Below are positions 1-9,654 of a DNA stretch of 64,000 bases, piece by piece. The position numbers were made by a program, and so were the translations under genes. The stretch comes from Undaria pinnatifida. Its lineage: Eukaryota > Sar > Phaeophyceae > Laminariales > Alariaceae. Position 1 is the first letter of the stretch. Each line of letters begins with the position of its first letter. The notes under the pieces were generated by a model. That model saw nothing but the letters and a program-made list of their open reading frames with translations. It searched no databases and was not told the origin of the DNA. The stretch lies in NCBI GenBank assembly GCA_012845835.1, contig JABAKD010000026.1:892983-956982 (forward strand), written 5' to 3'.

Positions 1-266
1 ACGCCTCCTGCCACGTCTACCTCTGCTACGGCAACTCTCTCTTCTCCGGCTCCCGGCGCAGCTCAAGCCAGCGGAGCTCCGCTGCAGCTCTTCATCGCAC
101 GTAGTGTGAAAAAAGGCAAGTCTGAGTCTGGTGATTCTATTGCTGTAGATCGTGATGGTGGGGTGCGTGGTAGCGTTGTAGGGCGTGTTGAGCCAGCGTT
201 GATTACATGTGTTGCTAGCGCCCTTCGGTGTACCCCGGTGCAACCTAGGCCGTATGGTAGCGAGGA

Positions 267-700
267 TTGGGATGCGGACTCAGACGCAAGTGCCGTGATG
301 TTAACAACAAAGAGGGCGTGTACAACATTCGCCACCCCACCGACCAGAACATACAGATAGGTGATTCGCGGTTGATCAGAGTAGAGGCAATCGGGGACGT
401 CAATTTAGTATTTCACCAGCTCGATGAACACGGAAACCCGGAGGACGTTATGGCGTGTGTGCAATATGTGATTTACACTCCGTGGCCTGGCTTCAACCTT
501 CTTTCGATTGGAAGGTGGCGCGCAAAAACTACTGTTCTGTAAACCCCACTGGTACCCAGGCGGGAAGGCTTCGCTTCATTCGGGGATCGGCGAACGACTC
601 CCTCTACGCCACTCGATTCCCTCCCCCTCTGAAGATACTCAGGGCTGACACAGGTCGCGTATGCTACTCTAGAAACATTACATGGGCGCCGCTGCCACAG
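267..700 (+). pseudogene. Copia aspartic protease, C-terminal half (remnant)
   Basis: The frame from about 340 to 520 reads IQIGDSRLIRVEAIGDVNL, then a stretch ending NLLSIGR. This is the usual C-terminal half of Copia proteases (a G-D-G-like turn, a glycine-rich strand, and the NLLSV end). A +1 shift near 500 continues into RLRFIRGSANDSLY, resembling the segment that follows the protease in Copia polyproteins. The catalytic D-S-G-A motif is not seen; it should lie upstream, where the frame is broken. A run of 18 G at 703-720 follows. Non-functional remnant. Confidence 0.6.
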
Positions 701-779
701 TCGGGGGGGGGGGGGGGGGGGTTCAGTAGTCCCCCTTCCGCGCCAGCACCACCCACGCCGCGGGGGGTGTTTTTCTAGA

Positions 780-1376
780 TTGCCTCGACGCCGCCCGCCA
801 CTGTCCGTACGCCGTCTGCAGCAGCCACTTGGTCGCCAACACCGCTTCTGTCGTCGCCGCCGCCGTGCGCGCACTCACCCAGCGCTCAGACCACGCCGCC
901 GCCGGGACCGACTGGTATGCCGCCCGCCGCAGCCGGTCCGCTGCCTGCGCACTCGCCCAGCGCTCACACATTGCCTGCCGCATGTTCGCCGATGTCGGAG
1001 TGGTCTCCCTCTTCCATCGAGGACGCCGCCTCGACGACATCGTCATCACCATTACCGGCAGCGACACCGACCCCGCGGACGTGCAGGAGGAGACAGCCGC
1101 CACCGGTCGCCGCAGGATATTCCTCCATGCTCACCCCCCACGCAACGAGGATGGTGGGCGAGAGGGACGACGAGCGCGTGCCCGAAAGGACCAGATCGGA
1201 GGGCCGTCAGCTTTCAGGCGTGCCCGAAGAAGCCGTCTCTACGCCGCTTCCAATGGCGACGCCGTTCGACCACGGGGTAGGACTCCTACTTCATGCGGGA
1301 GAGGATGTGCTGCTGTCGCTGCTGGCCAACCAACGGGCCCTGAACGCGCAACGAGTGCTCCTGGAGGGGCACTGAT
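780..1376 (+). pseudogene. Probable Copia integrase-RT linker, Pro/Ser/Ala-rich
   Basis: A GC-rich stretch stays open in all three + frames, so frame choice is uncertain. The frame ending in a stop at 1373-1375 (from about 917) is rich in P, S, T and A and ends in a leucine-rich segment (VLLSLLANQRALNAQRVL). Low-complexity P/S linkers between integrase and RT are common in Copia polyproteins, and this stretch lies directly before the RT fragment. No domain is recognised. It could equally be non-coding GC-rich sequence. Confidence 0.3.
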
Positions 1377-1423
1377 CTGGTGACCTGGGGGGCGGAGTCA
1401 AGAAGCATGAGAGGTCGGGAGGC

Positions 1424-2614
1424 GTGGAGAAGATCAAAGGTGGACCGTCAGTCGACAACACGGGCGGGGGGGAGGGCGGGGGCAGCTATTGGTCGCGTGG
1501 GCCGTCGGGACGGAGAGTGCCACTCGGCGTTGTGTCGCGCCTCACCACGCGGGAGGATGTCGACGCAGCTCTTCGCAAGATGCACCCCTCTCACCTGCGG
1601 CCCGACTTACCCCTCTGCCACGCCAAGGACCTCCGCGTACCCAAGACGTTCAGGGAGGCGCGTGACAGCGAGCATGGCGTACAGTACAAGGAAGCGGCTA
1701 AGCGGGAAGTGTTAGGTTTGCTACAAGCCGGGGCGTTCAAAATTGTTGACGAGTAGCAACGAATAGACAACGTGACCAGTAGCAAACTCGTTTTTGACTG
1801 AAGGTTAATCAATTTGGTTGGCCTACGAAAGCGAAGGCGAGACCTGTAGCTAGGGGTGACATGCAGAGATAGTACATTGACTTTGAAAATTTGTACGCGC
1901 CTGCTGTTGCTTCGTCCAGTGTCTGTTCGTTGGCTGCGTTGGCGTGTGAACATGACCTAGAGTTGTGCCATTTCGATATCGACCAGGCTTTTGTGAGGGC
2001 AGATCTTGCCGAGGATGTCCACATGCGATTGCCAGAAGGGTGTGTTTCGTTGTCAGGGAAGGTTTTGACGCTGAGCGAGAGTCTTTTTTAGTGTGAGACA
2101 GGCATCCAGACAGTGGTATGCGTTACCGATGAAGTGTCTTTGGGCTTGGGGTTTGTGCAGTGCTTGGCTGGTTCGTGTGTTTTTCGTTTGGTTGAAGGGG
2201 GGGAAGTAGCGATGCACCTAGTGGTGCATGTTGATGATATTTTTGCCGTGGGAAAGAAGGAAAGGTGGAATCAGTTCTCTAAGGATCTCGGCCGTCTCGT
2301 TCCAGTTAAGTCGTTGGGCGAGCTCAAGTGGTACTCGGGACGCTATTGCGAGAGAGAGGGAGGCAGGGAGGTTGACTATTTCGCAACAGACGTACACGGA
2401 AGAATTCGAAGAGAAGTATGGTGTCGAATGGGGCAAAGCTATCCCGATTCCCACAACATGGAGGCTTTGGGATTTTGATGTTGACGAGCCTAGTGCTCTG
2501 TTTCCTTTCCGAGAGTTGATCGGTGCGCTATTGTGGATTGCCTTGTTGACCAGGATGGGTATCGCGAATTTAGTGAGGGCAGTAGAGCAAGGTATTGCAG
2601 TGCGCCGATGCTGA
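1424..2614 (+). pseudogene. Copia reverse transcriptase, frameshifted
   Basis: Four successive frames carry the RT in order. 1424-1756 holds the N-terminal approach (REARDSEHGVQYKEAAKREV...GAFKIVDE, the usual W/E..L..N..W region). 1891-2091 holds the first catalytic Asp block (CHFDIDQAFVRADLAEDVHM...PEG). 2113 to about 2345 holds the active-site block, reading HVDD in place of the usual YVDD at about 2227-2238, followed by the G-x-L-x-W block. 2345-2614 holds the thumb-proximal segment with YTEEF and FRELIGALLWIALLTRMGIANLVRAV. At least three frameshifts and several stops show that it is dead. The family call rests on the order and spacing of these motifs. Confidence 0.85.
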
Positions 2615-3178
2615 TCCACTGGAAAGCGGCACGTAGTATTCTAGTGTATGCAATGAGGACGAGTTCTTTTGGGATTTCCTTCAAGAAGGGGACGTTGACG
2701 GGGATCAGTTTGATTTCGTTCGCAGATGCCGACTATGCTTCGCGCAGTACGAACAGGAGAAGCGTGTCGGGGGGGGGGGGTGATATGTGCGGGGGGGGCT
2801 GTGTCGTGGTACTCCAAGACGCAGAAGTGTGTGACTCTCTCAACTACTCAGGCGGGGTTTGTGGCTATGTCGGACATGGGGAAGGATATTCTATTTCCGT
2901 GGCAGGTTTGGTGTTTTATGTTGCCGAAGGCAAAGATGCCGTGCATTGCCAGGTATAAGGGTAACGAGGGTGCCATCCAAATCGCAAAGCACCCGATTTC
3001 GAACTCGAACTCGAAGCACATTGACGTGAGGCATCACTTTTGGAGGGAACTGGCAGAAAGGAAGGAGGTCGAAATTATCCACGTAGCGTCGCAGTACCAG
3101 CATGCTGACTTCCTCACCAAGGCGTTACACAAGAGGGAGTTTGAATTTCAGCGGGGGATAGTGATGAATTTGACGTGA
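2600..3178 (+). pseudogene. Copia RNase H, frameshifted but recognisable
   Basis: The first half (2533-2770 frame) reads HWKAARSILVYAMRTSSFGI then FADADYASRSTNRRSVSGG, matching the Copia RNase H entry (HW.A..R.L.Y..GT and D-A-D-W-A....RRSVSG). A G-run at 2770-2780 accompanies a frame change. The second half (2726-3178 frame) reads AVSWYSKTQKCVTLSTTQAG, then GNEGAIQIAKHPIS, KHIDVRHHFWRE and HADFLTKAL before a stop at 3176-3178. The Asp normally found in the D-N-x-x-A motif is Gly here. This is the best-preserved part of the element. Confidence 0.85.
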
Positions 3179-3519
3179 TTTCTGTCTCGGATAGTGTTTC
3201 ATTTTCTGACTTTCTACTTCTTACATGTTTCTTTGTTTTGTTCTCTGATGTATCTTTATGAGGGTTCAAGGACTTGCATTCAAATTGATAGATGAAAAAT
3301 AGGAATAGTGTTTGAGTTTTAATGGTAATGGATGTGATGATAATGGATTTGAGTGTTTTAGCAAGTGGAGGGAGTGGATTGGAGTGTTTTAGCAAATGCA
3401 ACATTTTCTTGTTTTCTGGACTTGAGTAAAGAATAACTCTGCAGTATTTTGGCATCTGGGAATGTACGTTTTAACAAGGTAGTCTGGATAAATCATGACA
3501 ATGTTGCAAGTAGGGGGGC

Positions 3520-4018
3520 TGTTGGACGTACTCACTCCATTGTCGGATTGCTAACAAGAATCCGTCGAAAAGATGGATCGGAGAATTTTGGGGGTTTCGT
3601 ATATGTGTGGGATGGATCTCCACAACGGGATTTTGTGTTGTGGGTTTGTATGTGCCCAAATAATATCACTCTATTTTTCGACTCTATTTTTGCCTCTACC
3701 TTGTGTCTTCTCTGTTTCTCTTCTACGGCTACCACGCCAAGGGCTACCACGCCCCAACTACATTGCAAGGACTATCACGCCTTCACCACTGCACGGCTAC
3801 CACGCCTGTGTACTTACATCCCGGCTACCACGCCACAGTTCCGAGTTCCATTTCTGGGTTATCACACCTGAGCTACCACGCTCCACCACACACGTTGATC
3901 GGGTTATCACACCCGCCTTAGTTAGTAGTTGGTAGTTCACCGATCACCGACTACTACGCCACCTTTCTCCTCCACCTCCACCACCACCGGGGCGCCACAC
4001 GTACCAACCTACTCCACA
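3520..4018 (+). repeat. Probable 3' LTR of the Copia element
   Basis: A purine tract (AAGTAGGGGGG, 3508-3518) lies 330 bases after the RNase H stop, where a polypurine tract should be. It is followed at once by TGTTGGACG, a typical Copia LTR start. A candidate end is CTCCACA at 4012-4018, which partly complements the start. About 500 bp is a normal Copia LTR length. The 5' LTR lies outside the window, so the ends cannot be confirmed by comparison. Confidence 0.5.
3727..3960 (+). repeat. Array of degenerate dodecamers GRYTAYYACRCC in the LTR
   Basis: Nine occurrences of a 12-mer close to GGCTACCACGCC lie at about 3727, 3742, 3770, 3795, 3822, 3857, 3871, 3902 and 3949, all in the same orientation with irregular spacing. 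Four are exact matches. The irregular spacing argues against simple slippage. Their place in the front part of the LTR (where U3 promoter and enhancer sequence normally lies) suggests repeated protein-binding sites; that role is inference. Confidence 0.5.
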
Positions 4019-4124
4019 GACTGACTCCCGATTTCACTTATATGTGTTTCTGGTGGAGGCATGAATTGCGTCAGCTGTGATATATGCGTGTACCACCTTG
4101 GGTTTTACGTGTGTTTTTTTCTGG

Positions 4125-4215
4125 GGTATTCCTCAGCTCCAGGGTGACTGGAGCCTGTCCTGTGACCACGGACTTGATTATGCGGGTGAATGTGAGAACA
4201 ACAACAACCACAACA
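4125..4215 (+). repeat. Short interspersed motif block 'D' (copy 1)
   Basis: It contains CTCCAG...TGTGACCACGGAC and a tail of GTGAGAACAACAACAAC. The same block recurs at 9575-9650, 14795-14880 and 18290-18365, always on the + strand. All copies share GTGACCA[CT]GRAC, then an A/C-rich CAACAACAAC tail. It resembles the 3' end of a retroposed RNA, but no head is attached here. Confidence 0.4.
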
Positions 4216-4224
4216 ACCACTCAA

Positions 4225-4760
4225 CGGCGGTAGAGTTGGGTCGTACGTGGTGCGTTAGGCATGGTCACCTACGATTCGCGCGTCGTTTTAGGCAGAAGCG
4301 GCGGAGCAGCAATGCTTAATAATGGGGATGCTCGAGCGCGGATAGGCAGGCGACACCACAAGCCATGCTACGGCGCAGTCTGCGTGGAGGGAACTGCGCC
4401 GGCAGGAGGCCGGATTCGACGACGAAGGAGGGGGGCGACTGGTCGTCGACGGGCGGGGAAGAGACGGATTGAACACTCCCTGAATAAGAATTTTTGTTTT
4501 TCAGATCAGCAACGCAAGCTGCGTGGAGCACTTGGTCTTTTCGGGCGGGAGAGAAGGTGAACCGATTGGAATTGAGTGTCAACGAGAGCAAGTGCGAAGG
4601 CGCGGGCGAGTGAGCTAAGGCGACGAGGTGGCCATGGAGAACCACTGCAGGAGGATGGGACACAAAAACCCAAGACCCGCACGCACACCATCATCATGAG
4701 AGCAGCGACCGTTTTTTTTCAGGGTGTTTTTACGAGGCAGTAGTACAACATGTTATTTGC
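4225..4760 (+). repeat. Composite repeat family C, 5' half only
   Basis: This segment (GGCGGTAGAGTTGGGTC... to ...TTTTACGAGGCAGTAGTAC) is repeated on the minus strand at about 10012-10520 and on the + strand at about 13790-14310, where it forms the first part of a longer unit. This copy lacks the tRNA-like head and the 3' half. Short frames of 60-115 codons differ between copies and carry no recognised domain, so the segment is treated as non-coding. Confidence 0.7.
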
Positions 4761-4786
4761 GTAACTGATTTTTGAAGTTTGTCATG

Positions 4787-4985
4787 AGGAGCTAACGATG
4801 CGAGGAGGCCGAAGGCCGATGAGCATCGATTAGATGCTCTTCTATAAGGGGTCATGTGTGCAGGTGTGGGGGTGTACCCCTGCTCACGAACAGACACAAA
4901 CGGACAAAAAACAGTTCCGAAAACTGCCCCACCGTGCCTATATTTTCTTGATTGCTTCATATTGAGGTTTGTCTGCCTGTCCCGC

Positions 4986-5051
<66 letters not shown>

Positions 5052-5646
5052 TCGCTTTGCTTTGGGGTGCGACGCGTACACCGAACCGATTCAGACGCGC
5101 TCGGGACTGTTAAACGCCCGCTATTTTTGCTTAAAGTCTTGCACTGCTCGTGTCGAAAGCTGTGCCGAGATCGCAGAGCTAGGCCATGTATAGCTAACTC
5201 TTACTAGTGGCAATTGTCACTAGGATTTTATGCTCAACCTCCGCGTTCTCTCTCAAGCAGCAAGGAACACCATCACACACACCAACGCCCTCCCCGCCCC
5301 ACCATCACAACCACCACACCCCCGCTACCACCATCACACCACCAGCTATTCAGAAGCTTCCCAGGCTTGATAGTGGTGGTAGCTGCAGCAGGTGGTGACG
5401 GTGACGATAGATCGTGGTGGTGGTGGCTGCAGCAGGTAGGTGGTGGTGGTGATTATGGATCGTGACTGCTGTGTCGAGCTTGACAATGATCGGAGAAGGA
5501 CAAGAGCGCTATCACAAACACACACAGATTAGCATCCAGCAACACCACCACCACCACCACTACCAAACACCATCACTACCATCACCGCACGCACCGTCAC
5601 TACCACCTAGTAGCTATATGGAAGATGCACAGTCGTGCAATACCGC
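4787..5646 (+). repeat. Repeat family B, left copy of an inverted pair
   Basis: From GAGGAGCTAACGATG to GATGCACAGTCGTGCAATA, this segment matches the reverse complement of 10968-11783 almost throughout. The interior holds imperfect CAC/GTG-rich stretches (5270-5600). The two copies lie 5.3 kb apart in opposite orientation. They differ most in a TCTG tract that is long here and very short in the right copy. No coding capacity is seen. Confidence 0.75.
4985..5051 (+). repeat. (TCTG)n microsatellite, about 16 units
   Basis: Uninterrupted TCTG repeats lie inside repeat B. The matching position in the inverted copy (about 11559-11571) has only about three units, so this tract expanded after the two copies separated, or contracted in the other. 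Confidence 0.95.
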
Positions 5647-6209
5647 TGTCCTGATGGTGTGGGTGTTGTGGCAGCATGTGGTGTGGTGGTGTGATGCTTT
5701 GGCTTGGGCGGGTTCCGCGGTAGAGATGAATATTTTTTGGGGGGGTTCCGTGAATTCTTCCCACGGACCCCCCAACCTTCGAATTTTTTTTGGCATGATT
5801 CTATGATGAAGTTATCATGCTGTGTAAAATTTGGGGGGGAAATTCGTTCGTTTTCCCCGGGTTTCAATGGATATTAGTATATTCCGGTGGCTAAGAATCG
5901 AAACGCAAAACCCGGGGATGGAGCCAAAAAATCCCCGGGTTTGAAAATGGCTCAGATGAAGCTACAAATTTCAGGTTATGGTAATTTTGGGGCGGGGATC
6001 ACGAATCCGGCGTCAGAAATTTCCAATTGTGATTGTGTGCAAAGTTATGGCACCTTCGGGCCACATGGTTTGCAGCCGCCGCTGCCGCCGCCGAAAACAC
6101 CAAGAACAAATGTTCGTCACCTACGTAGGAGGCATATTATTTAACAATCCCCCCAAAAATTCGAATCACGCTTTATCTACACGACACCCTGCCCGCTCTA
6201 CCTCCATTT

Positions 6210-6711
6210 CTACGTACCGCCGCAGAAAGATTCCCCAAACTGTGTACCCGTAATCCTCTGCATCGAACAGAAGCTGCTCCTGCTCGGGAACTTTATTTCC
6301 TTCGTTTTTTTCTTTCTACCACCGGCCCGTGCATCCGCCCCAGCGGGGTCGACCCCGGTGTCCATGATAACCTTCTCTTCAATCACATTCAACTGACGCC
6401 GAGGGACAAGAGCCGGGTACGTCGAGAAAATCGTACACTTGTCGTAGTCACGCACTCGACACGCTGAGCAAAAACAAGACGCCGCCGAGGTGTACCATCT
6501 CAGACAAAGATACTTCAAACGGCTTCGGATAGCCTTCGATTGGTTTAGTCTTTCCTCCCTTTACCCTCGAATCTATGCGGGAGGTGAGGAGCCTGAGGCC
6601 GAGTTCGTGCGGAGCCCATGTCTGTTCAACCGTGTGTTGGTCCGCGCCAGCATACATGATGCGTGTACATCGGCCTTTGGTGGTAACCGCTGGGCCCAGG
6701 CCACCCAGCAT
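6210..6711 (-). pseudogene. Coding-like minus-strand remnant, family not recognised
   Basis: Two overlapping minus-strand frames read like protein rather than repeat. Upstream (6448-6711) is an 87-codon frame with TKGRCTRIMYAGADQHTVEQ and a stretch rich in charged residues. Downstream (6210-6518) is a frame containing a CSACRVRDYDKC-like cysteine cluster. The apparent switch between them near 6460-6500 would need a frameshift or an intron. I do not recognise a family. The area lies in repeat-rich DNA, so a transposon fragment is the likeliest source. Confidence 0.25.
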
Positions 6712-6744
6712 TTTGAAGGCAGCCTCCCACCTCGAGGTGTTGAC

Positions 6745-7000
6745 TGACCAACTTTCTGAGTGGCTCTACCCCCCCTAATTCGACCAAGCGGAGTCGAATG
6801 GCGAGGGCGTATCCAAACGAAAAAGTCGGCAATGCGGCGAAAAAAAAAGTTCGGCCCGAAGGGCAACTTTTTTTTTCATACTTGTTTTTTAAACGGCATT
6901 TTTGGGCGTTTCAGAACCATTCCTGAAGTCGATTTTTTTTTTTTTTTTTCCCCAAGGCGGGAGAGGCCATTCATCTTTACCGCGGAACCCGCCCTTGCCT
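6745..7000 (+). repeat. Interspersed repeat, inverted partner at 11975-12220
   Basis: The segment starts CTGACCAACTTTCTGAGTGG, includes CTAATTCGACCAAGCGGA and ends in a T-rich stretch after GAAGTCGAT. Its reverse complement recurs at about 11975-12220 with clear similarity over roughly 240 bases. The 5' edge (…AACTTTCTGAGTGGCTC) is sharp in both copies. No coding content. Confidence 0.6.
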
Positions 7001-7355
7001 TTGTTGTGCTCTCCTCTCTAGGGAACGCAGGTACCACCACCAGCAACACGGAAAAGGGATATTAGTAGTACCAGCAACTATCACCACCACCACAAACACC
7101 ACAAACACCACCGCCACCAGTCGATCAACAGGAGCACGACAAGCTTGTTGCTCGTGGTGGCAGGTGTTCGTGGTTGTAAGGTTGCTGAGCTCGGTCGTAG
7201 TTCGTGCTCCCAGCCTCCACGATACATGGTAGGTGATAGGTCACACCAGACCACCGCCAAGCCTATATTCCTGGTATGTACGTACTCGTACAGCAGCAGG
7301 GACATTGTTCTTTATTTATTTACTTTTCTATCCGATTTTACATATATTCATAGCT

Positions 7356-7717
7356 GCTTTCCCCCCCCCCCCGCCCCGAACGCCCCCTTCTTCCCCACCA
7401 CCCGCACAATCGCCTAGACCTAGCACCACACGTATAACGAACCCCTCACCTAGAACCCTTCCTCCCCCCCCTCCCCCCCCCAATTCCCTCCCTCCCCCCC
7501 CCCCGCCCCCCCCCCCCGCCCCCCACCCCCGCCCCCCCCCCCGCCCCCCCCCCCCCGCCCCCACCCCCCTCCCCCCCCCCCCCTCCCCCCCCCCCCCGCC
7601 CCCCCCCCCCGCCCCCCCCCCCCTCCCCCCCCCCCCTCCCCCCCCCCCCCTCCCCCCCCCCCTCCCCCCCCCCCCTCCCCCCCCCCCCTCCCCCCCCCCC
7701 CTCCCCCCCCCCCCCCC

Positions 7718-7758
<41 letters not shown>

Positions 7759-7770
7759 ACCCATCCCAAC
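7356..7770 (+). repeat. Almost pure C tract with sparse T/G/A interruptions
   Basis: About 410 bases are runs of 7-20+ C separated by single T, G or A. The complement is a matching G tract. The long frames across it (poly-Pro on +, poly-Gly on -) come from composition alone. It joins directly to an R-family module at 7815. Such a tract can form i-motif or G-quadruplex structures and is also prone to assembly error. Confidence 0.9.
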
Positions 7771-7814
7771 CCCACCCCCTCGAACACTCCGCCCTCTCTC
7801 TACTCACTGATTGT

Positions 7815-8445
7815 ACGACTTACCCCAGGATATATATGATAAGCTGATGCATTCTTTCCAAAACCGTCACATTTAACCCCTCGAAATAATGTATAGTTTC
7901 CACGCACAGATTTAGCTGCCCCACACGCCCCCCTCCCCGCCTCAACCCCCCCTCGGCCCCCATGATAAACTGGTGCATTTATGTTTGTGTTTTTTTTTTT
8001 CTCCCGAAACCGTCAGATTTATCCCCTGGAAAGGATTTATAGCTTACACGCACAAATTGCCCGCCCGTCCGCCCCCTCCCCCCCTCCTCCCCCACCCCCT
8101 CCAACCCCACTCGCTTTTGATCAAAACCAGGCCCCCACGTCCTTTAAAACTCCGCCCCCCCCTCACCGGTTATTCGACTTACAGGATTCACTTGATTGAA
8201 GGATACATTTCCCTCCACAGCTGTCAGATTTTGTCCTCCTCAGAAACGGGTTCTATAGTTTCGGCGCACAGACTGACTAAAATCACCCTGTTGACCCTGA
8301 TAGCTACACTGCTGTAGTTGTAAGGGGAGTCGCCGACCTACATAACTCGTAATACGCGCGATCGGAGTAACACACACAGCTTGCAAAGATGAGTTTCGAC
8401 GAAATCTTCGATCTCACAGCTGGAGTGTCGTATTTTCATTTTTCA
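7815..8445 (+). repeat. R-family repeat, near full copy
   Basis: It holds two short sub-modules (around 7835-7915 and 7965-8060, each with a TATAGTTT/TATAGCTT core followed by a C-rich tract). These are followed by the main module: ACTCCGCCC, ACCGGTTATTCGACTT, CAGCTGTCAGATTTTGTCC, GACTGACTAA, AGGGGAGTCGCCGACC, ACGCGCGATCGGAGTA and ATGAGTTTCGACGAAATC, to CACAGCTGGAGTGT. The same order recurs at 59185-60320 and, reversed, at 11799-17050. No coding capacity; superfamily unknown. Confidence 0.7.
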
Positions 8446-8924
8446 TATTATTTCTGGTACGTACTCGTACAGGAGCAGCAGCATTGTTTCTCTTTCTTTT
8501 CTTTCTATCCGACTTTCATTGTCTCAAAGTGAAATGCCGTACGTATAGTCTAGTTTATACCATAGTCTATTTTTGTTTTGTTTTTCACGTATGATATATT
8601 TGTGATTTTGTTTACAAGGTTTTTGCGCTGACGCGCATCGCTTAACAAGAAATGTTGGTGGGTGGTGTTGGTGATGGTGGGACAACCAGCCCCAGCCTGG
8701 GGAATCAACTGACCCACGCAGTTACTCTCTCACGCACAACCCACAACGTACACCCACCAACCTATACTTGCCCATAAACCAAAAAAGGTTTCTGTGCTGA
8801 CACAAATCGCTGTAAATACAAAAAGATCCGGTCAATGACAATTGCAGGAACACAGGAAAAAGAGAAAAACCGCCAACGCAGTTAGGAGTTGGACCACTTG
8901 AAGGCGTCTGTCACGCTCCTCATT

Positions 8925-9395
8925 CCCACCGTTCTTGTAGAGGAGTTTTATACCCTTCATGGAGAACGAGCCCCCGCAATTTTTAATTTTCAGGCACGGG
9001 CGTCGTAGCTGCGATGCAACCTGTCAAATGGCTCGGAAAGGCGGGGCGATCATTGACATTTATTTTGTATTGTGGTTTTTGTGGTTTTAGGTTCGATTGC
9101 TCCTGTTTTACTGCATGCCCGCGTGTCGTCACTCTGACAGCACTCCAGACAGCAGGCGCGTTCGTCTACACTCACGATTATCGTGCGGTTCGTACGGTGC
9201 AGGCAGCCCAACCACTTTAGTTTGTAGCCGCGAGTTGGTTAGTTGTTGGAACAGGGGAACTCTATGCTGTAGTTGAGTGGATACCCGCGGCCATGTGATT
9301 TCAGTTTGCACATTGGAAATTTTCACTTGTGCGCCTTCTTCGTATCGTGCGTTTTAGGCAGGAAAGGGTAGTACTTACCGGAGGATTTTGTTATT
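8925..9395 (+). repeat. Composite repeat family C, 3' half only
   Basis: It matches about 14335-14745 (+) and the reverse complement of about 9655-10000. Landmarks are CAATTTTTAATTTTCAGGC, GTCGTCACTCTGACAGCACT, CAGACAGCAGGCGCG, CGTGCGGTTCGTACGGTGC and TTTTCACTTGTGCGCC. A shared short stretch of 68-90 codons is open in this copy but not conserved as protein in the others. Confidence 0.7.
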
Positions 9396-9574
9396 ATTTA
9401 TTTTGTTATTAGGGTGCGCCAGCCAGAGTTGGGCTGCGAAAGCAACTGAGTTTTATTGACACACGACGCGTATGAAAATACGTGGAAGTAAGTGTGGTGA
9501 GCTAAAGCTTTATTTTTCCCCATTCGCCGGAGGATAAAAAAAAAAAGAAATCTTCAGGTTTTTTCGGGTCTTTC

Positions 9575-9650
9575 TAGGCCTCCAGCACCTTTGTGTGACC
9601 ATGAACTTTAGTTTTTTTTCACAAGAGTTAATGTGAGAAAACAACAACAT
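9575..9650 (+). repeat. Motif block 'D' (copy 2)
   Basis: CTCCAGCACCTTTGTGTGACC...GAGTTAATGTGAGAAAACAACAACA matches 14795-14880 closely and in the same orientation, although the neighbouring family C copies are in opposite orientation. D is therefore independent of C. Confidence 0.45.
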
Positions 9651-9654
9651 CTCA

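Larger units (their letters stand above)
1..4018 (+). mobile_element. Degenerate Ty1/Copia LTR retrotransposon, 5' part outside the window
   Basis: Ordered Copia pol fragments are visible on the + strand: protease remnant, proline/serine-rich linker, reverse transcriptase and RNase H, then a purine tract and a probable 3' LTR. The integrase core is not recognisable between the protease remnant and the RT, so that part appears deleted or decayed. The reading frame shifts at least four times and stop codons interrupt it, so the copy cannot encode a working polyprotein. The 5' LTR and gag lie upstream of base 1. Domain order (protease before RT, RNase H last) is what assigns it to Ty1/Copia rather than Gypsy. 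Confidence 0.85.

Noticed and set aside
829..1383. 184-codon Ala/Arg-rich frame overlapping the Copia linker
   Set aside because: All three + frames are open there; this one has no homologous motif, and the frame in register with a plausible linker was preferred.
4854..5207. 117- and 74-codon frames through the TCTG tract (CLSVCLSV repeats)
   Set aside because: Encoded by the microsatellite; not preserved in the inverted copy of the same repeat.
7233..7847. 204-codon proline-rich frame (+) and 113-159-codon glycine-rich frames (-)
   Set aside because: They are read through an almost pure C tract, which cannot contain stop codons; there is no start context or domain.
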